Shown: in pieces, positions 58,386-64,000 of the stretch | Layout: each line of letters starts with the position of its first letter | How positions within the stretch are numbered: the first letter of the stretch is position 1 | Origin: Streptomyces sp. B93 | GTDB lineage: Bacteria > Actinomycetota > Actinomycetes > Streptomycetales > Streptomycetaceae | Reading direction: 5' to 3' | Length of the DNA: 64,000 bases | Assembly: GCF_018070565.1 (NCBI RefSeq) | Contig: NZ_JAGPXL010000003.1 | Span: 124,001-188,000 of the forward strand | Notes under the pieces: model-generated | Told to the model about the DNA's origin: nothing | Database searches by the model: none | What the model saw: only the letters and a program-made list of their open reading frames with translations | Translations under genes and position numbers: made by a program

Positions 58386-59618
58386 GTGAACTCCCCACGT
58401 CTGCTGCGCAGATGCCTGCTCGCCGTGCTGTCCGTCGCCCTGCTCGCCACCGGGGCGGCCGTGCCCGCGAGCGCGGAACCGGCCGCCGTACAGGCCGTGA
58501 CGTTCTCCGACACCTTCGACGGGCCCGCCGGGGCGCCGGTCGACTCCTCCAAGTGGCAGATCGAGACCGGCGACAACGTCAACAACCACGAGCGGCAGTT
58601 CTACACCGCGGGCAGCAACAACGCCGCCCTGGACGGCCAGGGCCATCTGGTGATCACCGCCCGCCGCGAGAACCCGGCCAACTACCAGTGCTGGTACGGC
58701 ACCTGCCAGTACACCTCGGCCCGGCTGAACACGGCCGGGAAGTTCACCGCGCAGTACGGACACGTCGAGGCCCGGATGAAGATCCCGCGCGGGCAGGGCA
58801 TGTGGCCCGCGTTCTGGATGCTCGGCCACGACCTCGGGGACGTCGGCTGGCCCGCCTCCGGCGAGATCGACATCATGGAGAACGTCGGTTTCGAGCCGTC
58901 GACGGTGCACGGCACCCTGCACGGCCCCGGCTACTACGGCTCGGGCGGCATCGGCGCGGCGTACACGCTGCCGAACGGGCAGGCCTTCGCGGACGCCTTC
59001 CACACCTTCGCCGTCGACTGGGCGCCCGACTCGATCACCTGGTCCGTGGACGGCCAGGTCTACCAGCGCCGCACCCCCGCCGACCTGGGCGGCCGGACCT
59101 GGGTGTTCAACAAGCCCTTCTTCCTGATCCTCAACCTCGCGGTGGGCGGCTACTGGCCCGGCGACCCCGACGGCTCCACGGTCTTCCCGCAGCAGCTGGT
59201 CGTCGACCACGTCTCCGTGACCACCAGCGACACTGCCGAAGGGGTGGCGATCAGGGGCCTGGCCGGAAAGTGCGTCGACGTGGCCGGGGCGAACTCCGCC
59301 AACGGCACCCCCGTACAGCTCTACGACTGCAACGGCACCGCCGCCCAGCGGTGGACGGTCGGCGCGGACGGCACGCTGCGGGCGCTCGGCAAGTGCCTGG
59401 ACGTCACGGAGCGGGGCACGGCGGACGGCTCCACCGTCCAGCTGTGGGACTGCACGGGCGGCACCAACCAGCGGTGGGTGGTCACCGCGGCGCGCGACAT
59501 CGTCAATCCGGCGGCCGATAAGTGCCTGGACGTGACCGGCAACAACTCGGCCAACGGCACCCGCCTCCAGATCTGGACGTGCGCGGGCACGGCCAACCAG
59601 AAGTGGACGGTCGGCTGA
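58386..59618 (+). CDS. secreted GH16 beta-glucanase with ricin-type carbohydrate-binding domain
   Basis: The 410-residue protein has a signal peptide (about 1-31, ending ASA), a GH16 domain (about 40-280; WPASGEIDIMENVGF with the ExDxxE catalytic Glu pair, MWPAFWMLG, WSVDGQVY, LILNLAVGG) and a C-terminal ricin-B/CBM13 trefoil (about 290-410; KCVDVAGANSANGTPVQLYD, KCLDVTERG, KCLDVTGNNSANGT repeats). GH16 of this type hydrolyses laminarin-like beta-1,3-glucan. The GTG at 58386 has GAAGGGA eight bases upstream. A DasR-like operator and a good promoter precede it. Confidence 0.92.
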   Translation: MNSPRLLRRCLLAVLSVALLATGAAVPASAEPAAVQAVTFSDTFDGPAGAPVDSSKWQIETGDNVNNHERQFYTAGSNNAALDGQGHLVITARRENPANYQCWYGTCQYTSARLNTAGKFTAQYGHVEARMKIPRGQGMWPAFWMLGHDLGDVGWPASGEIDIMENVGFEPSTVHGTLHGPGYYGSGGIGAAYTLPNGQAFADAFHTFAVDWAPDSITWSVDGQVYQRRTPADLGGRTWVFNKPFFLILNLAVGGYWPGDPDGSTVFPQQLVVDHVSVTTSDTAEGVAIRGLAGKCVDVAGANSANGTPVQLYDCNGTAAQRWTVGADGTLRALGKCLDVTERGTADGSTVQLWDCTGGTNQRWVVTAARDIVNPAADKCLDVTGNNSANGTRLQIWTCAGTANQKWTVG

Positions 59619-59634
59619 CGGCACGCCGGGCGGG

Positions 59635-59871
59635 TCAGCGCGGCGTCCAGGTGAACTTGTCGCCGCCCACCCAGCGCACCACGTCGGGATCGTCGAGGTC
59701 GTGGACCGTGATGCCGAACGCGGCGGCGGTCTCCAGGACGTCGGTGACGGCCCTCGCCTCACCGACGACCTCACCGTCGATCTCCACGATGCGGAACGGG
59801 GGCCTGCCCGGCTGCACACCGAGCACCAGGATCCGCGGGTGGGACATGTAGGGGCTCGCTATTTCGGTCAT
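59635..59871 (-). CDS. small conserved protein of unknown function
   Basis: A 78-residue soluble protein (MTEIASPYMSHPRILVLGVQ, then PPFRIVEIDGEVVGEARAVTDVLETAAAFG, end WVGGDKFTWTPR). The two beta-strand stretches and the helix are compatible with a compact fold, with no recognised motif. The ATG at 59871 or an in-frame ATG at 59847 may be used; neither has a strong ribosome site. It converges on the GH16 gene with a gap of 16 bases. Codon bias is that of a real gene. Confidence 0.65.
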   Translation of the reverse strand: MTEIASPYMSHPRILVLGVQPGRPPFRIVEIDGEVVGEARAVTDVLETAAAFGITVHDLDDPDVVRWVGGDKFTWTPR

Positions 59872-59965
59872 GTCTTAGAGCGTAGGACGCAATCGGGCAA
59901 AGCGGACCCCGTGCGGCGCGGTTCCGGCAGGCCACCGGTGGCCGGGACGCGTCGCCGGGCCGTGT

Positions 59966-60778
59966 TCAGGGGCGCCGCCAGGCGTCGTCGGTGAGGTGCG
60001 AACCGGCCTGCGGGCCCATCCGGAGCATGCCGCCGTCCACCGCCCAGGAGGCTCCGGTGACGTACGAGGCCCCGGGCCCGGCGAGGAACGCGATCACGGC
60101 GGCCACCTCGCGGGCGTCGCCGGGGCGGCCCAGCGGCACGCCGGGGCGGCTCTCGGCGCGCACGTCGGTGTCCTCCTCGCCGGTCATGGGCGTGGCGATC
60201 TCGCCGGGCGCGACGGCGTTGACGGTGATGCCGTGCTCGGCCAGCTCCAGCGCCATGACCTGGGTGAGCAGGCCGAGCCCGCCCTTGGCCGCGCAGTACG
60301 GGGCGGCGCCCACCCGGGGCTGGTGCTCGTGGACGGAGGTCACGTTGACGATGCGGCCCCCGTCGCCCTGCCGGATCATGTGCCGCGCCGCCCGCTGCCC
60401 GCACAGGAACGGCCCCACCAGGTCCACGTCGAGGACCTCGCGCACGGTGGCCAGGTCCAGTTCGAGGAACGGCGTCATGGTGCCCGTACCGGCGTTGTTG
60501 ACCAGCACGTCCACGCGGCCGAGCCGGCCGCCCAGCTCGTCGACCACGTCGGCGGCGTCGGGCAGCCGGGTGAGGTCCAGGCGCGCCACCTCGGCCCGCC
60601 GCCCGAGCGCCCGGACCTCCTCGGCGGTCTCCTCCGCGCCCGCCCGGTCGCGGTGCCAGGTGATGCCGACGTTCATCCCCGCACTGGCCAGCCGTACGGC
60701 CGTGGCCCGGCCGATACCCGAGTCGGAACCGGTGATCACGGCCACCCTGCGGGGCGTTTCGGTGGTGGGGACGGACAT
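59966..60778 (-). CDS. short-chain dehydrogenase/reductase
   Basis: The 270-residue classical SDR has the cofactor motif VITGSDSGIGRATAVRLASAG (TGxxxGIG), DVLVNNAGTGTMTP, the catalytic Ser region VNVTSVHEHQPRVG, YCAAKGGLGLLT (Tyr-x3-Lys) and NAVAPGEIATPM. It is an NAD(P)-dependent oxidoreductase, possibly a glucose-dehydrogenase-like member. GGAGG seven bases before the ATG supports the start. It is divergent from the PHP gene. The substrate is unknown. Confidence 0.9.
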   Translation of the reverse strand: MSVPTTETPRRVAVITGSDSGIGRATAVRLASAGMNVGITWHRDRAGAEETAEEVRALGRRAEVARLDLTRLPDAADVVDELGGRLGRVDVLVNNAGTGTMTPFLELDLATVREVLDVDLVGPFLCGQRAARHMIRQGDGGRIVNVTSVHEHQPRVGAAPYCAAKGGLGLLTQVMALELAEHGITVNAVAPGEIATPMTGEEDTDVRAESRPGVPLGRPGDAREVAAVIAFLAGPGASYVTGASWAVDGGMLRMGPQAGSHLTDDAWRRP

Positions 60779-60905
60779 GGCGGGCCTCCTCGCTGCTCGA
60801 CAGGGCGTCGCAGTACCCGGGGCGGCTCCGCACAAACGGCACCGGCGCCGTCGTGCGGTCCCGGACCGGCTGGGGGACCCTGGAGAGCCCAGGGAGGAGG
60901 TGGCG

Positions 60906-61937
60906 ATGGATCCCGTCGAGGCGCTGGAGCGCATCGCCTTCCTGCTGGAGCGGTCCCTGGCACCGACGTACCGGGTCCGCGCCTTCCGCACGGCGGCCCG
61001 GACCCTGTCGGCGCTGCCGGACGACGAGGTGCGGGAGCGGGCGGAGGCCGGGACGCTGGAGTCCCTGCGGGGTGTCGGGCCGAAGACGGCACAGGTGGCC
61101 CGGGAGGCGCTGGCCGGGTCGGTGCCGGGCTATCTCGCCAAGCTGGAGGACGAGGCAGCACAGCCGCGCGAGCGGGCCGGTGAAGGGCTGCGGGCGCTGC
61201 TGCGGGGCGACTGCCACACGCACTCGGACTGGTCGGACGGCGGCAGCCCGATCGAGGAGATGGGCCGCACCGCCGCCGCCCTCGGCCATGAGTGGACGGT
61301 GCTGACCGACCACTCGCCCCGGCTGACGGTGGCGCGCGGGCTCAGCGCGGACCGCCTGCGCGAGCAGCTGGACGTGGTCGCGGAGCTGAACGCGCGGTGG
61401 GCGCCGTTCCGGCTGCTCACCGGCATCGAGTGCGACATCCTCGACGACGGCTCGCTCGACCAGGACCCGGAGCTGCTGGACCGGCTCGATGTGGTGGTGG
61501 TGTCGGTGCACTCCAAGCTGCGCATGGACGCCGGTGCGATGACCCGGCGCATGGTGCGGGCCGTGCGCGATCCGCACGCCGATGTGCTCGGACACTGCAC
61601 CGGGCGGCTGGTGACCGGGCGGGGGCGGCCCGAGTCGCGGTTCGACGCGGACGCGGTGTTCGCCGCGTGCGCCGAGTCCGGCACCGCCGTGGAGATCAAC
61701 AGCCGTCCGGAACGGCTCGATCCGCCGCGCGGGCTGCTGCGCCGGGCCGTCGAGGCGGGCGTGCTGTTCTCCGTCGACACCGACGCGCACGCACCGGGCC
61801 AGCTGGACTGGCAGATCCTCGGCTGCGCCCGCGCGCAGGAGTGCGGGGTGCCCGCCGAGCGGGTGGTCACCACCTGGTCGGCGGACGAGCTGCTGGCGTG
61901 GACGCGGGAGGGCCGGGTGCCGCAGCGGGCTCGTTAG
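60906..61937 (+). CDS. PHP-domain phosphoesterase with helix-hairpin-helix N-terminus
   Basis: The 343-residue protein starts with a helical domain like the first part of family X polymerases (about 5-80; ERIAFLLERSLAPTYRVRAF, TLESLRGVGPKTAQVAREAL as HhH) and a PHP domain (about 100-330). PHP motifs include DCHTHSDWSDGGSP, VLTDHSPRL, GIECDIL, VSVHSKLRM, LGHCTGR and VDTDAHAPGQ, so metal ligands are all there. It lacks the polymerase palm, unlike full PolX. A nuclease or phosphatase role in DNA metabolism is likely. GGAGGAGG precedes the ATG. Confidence 0.88.
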   Translation: MDPVEALERIAFLLERSLAPTYRVRAFRTAARTLSALPDDEVRERAEAGTLESLRGVGPKTAQVAREALAGSVPGYLAKLEDEAAQPRERAGEGLRALLRGDCHTHSDWSDGGSPIEEMGRTAAALGHEWTVLTDHSPRLTVARGLSADRLREQLDVVAELNARWAPFRLLTGIECDILDDGSLDQDPELLDRLDVVVVSVHSKLRMDAGAMTRRMVRAVRDPHADVLGHCTGRLVTGRGRPESRFDADAVFAACAESGTAVEINSRPERLDPPRGLLRRAVEAGVLFSVDTDAHAPGQLDWQILGCARAQECGVPAERVVTTWSADELLAWTREGRVPQRAR

Positions 61938-62016
61938 CCGCCGGTGGGGTACTCGGACCGCTGGTGAGAGGACGCGACGCGAGGAGCAAGCGCCGCGAGG
62001 AGGGAGAGCCGCATCC

Positions 62017-62673
62017 ATGGAACGCGCCGCCGTGTTCGACGTCGACGGGACGCTGGTCGACACCAACCACCTCCATGTGACCGCCTGGTGGGAGGCCTTC
62101 CGGCAGGCCGGGCACCGGATTCCGATGCACTCGGTGCACCGGGCGGTCGGTCTGGGCTCCGGTGATCTGATCGCGCGGCTGCTCGGCGAGGACCGCGACC
62201 GTGCGCGGGACGCGGAGATCGGCGCCGCGCACAAGGTGCTGTACGGGCAGTTCTTCGACCGGCTGCCGCCGCTGCCGGACGCGGGCCGTCTGCTGCACCG
62301 GCTGCACGAGGACGGCTGGGCGGTGGTGCTGGCCACCTCGGCGGGCGGCGCGGAGCTGGCGGCGCTGCGGCGGGCGATCGACGCGGACGACGCGATCACG
62401 GCCACGGCGAGCGCCGACGACGTCACCGAGGGCAAGCCGGCGCCCGAGCCGGTGGAGCACGCCCTGGAACTGGCGGGCGCGCCCGCCGACCATTCGGTGT
62501 TCGTCGGGGACACGGTGTGGGACATGCGGGCGGGGACCCGGGCCGGGGTGCACTGCGTGGGTGTGCTGTGCGGGGGCATTCCGCGCGCCGACCTGCGGGA
62601 GGCGGGGGCCGATGTGATCTACGACGACCCCGCGCACCTGCTGGCTGCCCTGCCGGAGAGCCCGTTCGCCTAG
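62017..62673 (+). CDS. HAD-superfamily hydrolase (phosphoglycolate-phosphatase-like)
   Basis: The 218-residue protein has the four HAD motifs: I, FDVDGTLVDTN with the nucleophile Asp; II, VVLATSAGG; III, EGKPAPEPV with Lys; IV, VFVGDTVWDM. The cap inserted after motif I (about 15-85) is of the helical C1 type. It should dephosphorylate a small phosphate ester in the cytoplasm. GAGGAGGGAG upstream of the ATG, at some distance. It follows the PHP gene by 79 bases. Confidence 0.88.
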   Translation: MERAAVFDVDGTLVDTNHLHVTAWWEAFRQAGHRIPMHSVHRAVGLGSGDLIARLLGEDRDRARDAEIGAAHKVLYGQFFDRLPPLPDAGRLLHRLHEDGWAVVLATSAGGAELAALRRAIDADDAITATASADDVTEGKPAPEPVEHALELAGAPADHSVFVGDTVWDMRAGTRAGVHCVGVLCGGIPRADLREAGADVIYDDPAHLLAALPESPFA

Positions 62674-62697
62674 GAATCCCAGACGAGTGATGCACGT

Positions 62698-62877
62698 CAC
62701 CTCGGAAAGCGGCAATCGATGGAACACCGAGAGGTGGTTCGCCGTTGAACAGACCGTGGGTGCGGATGGGACAGTGTCCCCGGGCCTCACCTTTTGCCCA
62801 CAGGGACGATCGTTCGGCTGAAGCCCTGTGGAGCCTTTCGCCGAGAGGCGACCGCCATCCGCGCCCACACCTGAGCC
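62698..62877 (+). ncRNA. structured intergenic region, candidate small RNA or leader
   Basis: Between the HAD gene and a strong intrinsic terminator the plus strand can fold as successive hairpins: CACCTCGG with CCGAGAGGTG (62698-62705 and about 62727-62736, with a small bulge), a perfect 8-bp stem CCACAGGG/CCCTGTGG (62798-62805 with 62824-62831), and a 7-bp stem at 62833-62849. With the terminator hairpin, whose loop has six C in a row, this looks like a short independent transcript or an attenuated leader for the epimerase gene. It lacks the second C-rich loop of 6C RNA, and I cannot assign a known family. Confidence 0.4.
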
Positions 62878-62915
62878 GCCCCGACCGTGATCCCCCCGTC
62901 CGGTCGGGGCTTTTT
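62878..62915 (+). terminator. intrinsic terminator with T-tract
   Basis: A perfect 10-bp stem (62878-62887 with 62901-62910), a 13-base loop containing CCCCCC, and TTTTT. This is the only canonical rho-independent terminator in the window and it lies 80 bases before the next start. Confidence 0.9.
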
Positions 62916-62994
62916 CCTGCCCGCACCGAGGTGGTCGCCGCCGCGCGGGGGTACTCGGCCGTCCCGCCGCAGGGTACGGCCGAGAGGAGCCGAA

Positions 62995-64000
62995 GTGAGC
63001 AGCACAGCGGGCAGCAGGGTCGTCGTCACGGGCGCCACCGGCAACGTCGGCACCAGTGTGGTGCGGCTGCTGTCGGAGGACCTCGAGGTCGGGTCGGTGC
63101 TGGGGCTGGCCCGCCGCATCCCCGACTGGGAGCCGCCGAAGACGGACTGGGCCGGGGTCGACGTGGCGTCGGAGCAGAGCGATCTCACCGCGCACTTCGA
63201 GGGCGCCGACGCGGTGATCCACCTGGCCTGGGCGTTCCAGCCCACCCATGATCCGGCCACCACCTGGCGGACCAACGTCCTGGGCGGCATGCGGGTCTTC
63301 GACGCGGTGGCCGCCGCGGGTGTGCCGGTGCTGGTGCACGCCTCCTCGGTGGGCGCGTACTCGCCGGGCCCAAAGGACCACGCGGTGGACGAGTCCTGGC
63401 CGACGCACGGCTGGCCGGACGCCGCGTACTGCCGGGAGAAGGCCTATCTGGAGCGGGCCCTGGACACCTTCGAGGGGGCCCATCCGCAGGTGCGGGTGGT
63501 GCGGATGCGGCCCGCCTTCCTCTTCAAGCGGGAGTCGGCGAGCGAGCAGCGCCGGATCTTCGGCGGGCGGTTCCTGCCGGGTCCGCTGGCCCGGCCCGAG
63601 CTGCTGCCGTTCCTGCCGGACATCCCGGGACTGCGGGTGCAGGCGCTGCACACCGACGACGCGGCCCGGGCGTATCTCGCCGCGCTGCGCTCGGAGGCGC
63701 GGGGCGCCTTCAACCTCGCCGCCGATCCGCCGGTCGACGCGGAACTGCTCGGCGAACTGCTCGGCACCCCCCGCCGGGTGCGGCTGCCGCGCTCCGCCGC
63801 CCGCTCGGCGATCGCGGCGGCGTGGGGGCTGCACCTGCTGCCCGCCTCGCCGCACCTGTTCGACGCGGTCCTGCGGCTGCCCCTGATGGACTGCGCGCGT
63901 GCGCACACCGAGCTCGGCTGGCGCCCGGAGCGCACCGCGACGGAGGTGCTGGAGGAGTTCCTCCAGGGCCTCCAGCAGGGCGCGGGCGCGCCGACGGAAC
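62995..64000 (+). CDS. NAD-dependent epimerase/dehydratase-family protein, cut by window edge
   Basis: About 335 codons are visible and the frame has no stop before the right edge. It is an extended SDR: VVVTGATGNVGTSVVRLL (NAD-binding), VIHLAWAFQPTHDPATTWRTN, VHASSVGAYSPG with the Ser region, and AAYCREKAYLERAL where YCREK is the Tyr-x3-Lys pair. The remainder (RPAFLFKRE, LHTDDAARAYLAALRS) is a typical substrate-side domain. The GTG at 62995 has GAGAGGAG six bases upstream. The substrate is unknown. It follows the structured intergenic region and terminator. Confidence 0.87.
   Translation, partial: MSSTAGSRVVVTGATGNVGTSVVRLLSEDLEVGSVLGLARRIPDWEPPKTDWAGVDVASEQSDLTAHFEGADAVIHLAWAFQPTHDPATTWRTNVLGGMRVFDAVAAAGVPVLVHASSVGAYSPGPKDHAVDESWPTHGWPDAAYCREKAYLERALDTFEGAHPQVRVVRMRPAFLFKRESASEQRRIFGGRFLPGPLARPELLPFLPDIPGLRVQALHTDDAARAYLAALRSEARGAFNLAADPPVDAELLGELLGTPRRVRLPRSAARSAIAAAWGLHLLPASPHLFDAVLRLPLMDCARAHTELGWRPERTATEVLEEFLQGLQQGAGAPTE

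Noticed and set aside
62698..62915. 6C RNA
   Set aside because: Only one loop has six C; the defining two C-rich hairpins are not both present, so I list it only as a structured candidate.
1..64000. tRNA, rRNA, CRISPR, prophage or insertion sequence
   Set aside because: I saw no cloverleaf with a tRNA consensus, no rRNA segment, no regular repeat-spacer array, and no transposase or phage gene.

Overview
The window is chromosomal DNA of very high G+C content with strong GC bias at third codon positions, frequent GTG starts, GGAGG-type ribosome binding sites, many ATGA/GTGA stop-start overlaps and few intergenic bases. The gene set (a Streptomyces-type subtilisin inhibitor, SpoIIE/RsbW-type partner-switching proteins, a Fic-family toxin pair, an LAETG sortase substrate, secreted S1 protease, GH9 and GH16 glycanases, a perfect CebR box) points to Streptomyces. 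I see no tRNA, rRNA, CRISPR array, prophage or complete insertion sequence.

Layout. 1-3647: minus-strand operon rmlA-rmlB-rmlD plus a methyltransferase running off the left edge (dTDP-L-rhamnose synthesis without rmlC here). 3781-9544: a LysR regulator and two divergently transcribed multidomain SpoIIE phosphatases. 9649-11482: secreted S1 protease and a hotdog thioesterase. 11946-18117: a compact peptide-export cassette made of a 71-residue double-glycine precursor, a hairpin, an HlyD-like adaptor, a C39-peptidase ABC exporter and a second ABC exporter (NHLM/NHLP type), with no tailoring enzyme. 18223-25000: Ppx/GppA protein, flavodoxin-like reductase, an iron-flavoured operon (haem-oxygenase-like protein, HemK2-type methyltransferase, CDGSH protein), subtilisin inhibitor, hydrolase and lactate monooxygenase. 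25040-31540: a sigma-like/ZAS/ricin-lectin membrane protein, a Fic/Doc-type toxin pair, an LAETG wall protein with DUF1996, and a secreted carboxylesterase.

31548-42038 is a coherent block: two PucR-family regulators flank a CBS protein and a nine-gene Mrp-like cation/proton antiporter operon that has three NuoL/M/N-like subunits. The same roughly 20-bp inverted repeat lies in front of both regulator genes, and a degenerate copy lies just before mrpE, which suggests a small regulon.

42082-64000: GH9 cellulase under a CebR box, a third SpoIIE phosphatase, a frameshifted DUF4232 lipoprotein remnant, AraC regulator, PhyH dioxygenase, secreted proteins, lipase, LysE exporter, deazaflavin-type oxidoreductase, CDF transporter, glutathionyl-hydroquinone-reductase-like protein, small membrane proteins, STAS antagonist, DUF4230 and VanZ proteins, GH16 glucanase behind a DasR-like box and a good promoter, SDR, PHP and HAD enzymes, a structured intergenic region ending in a strong intrinsic terminator, and an epimerase cut by the right edge.

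The most promising unusual systems are the precursor peptide with its two-transporter export cassette and the PucR-flanked Mrp variant with its shared operator.
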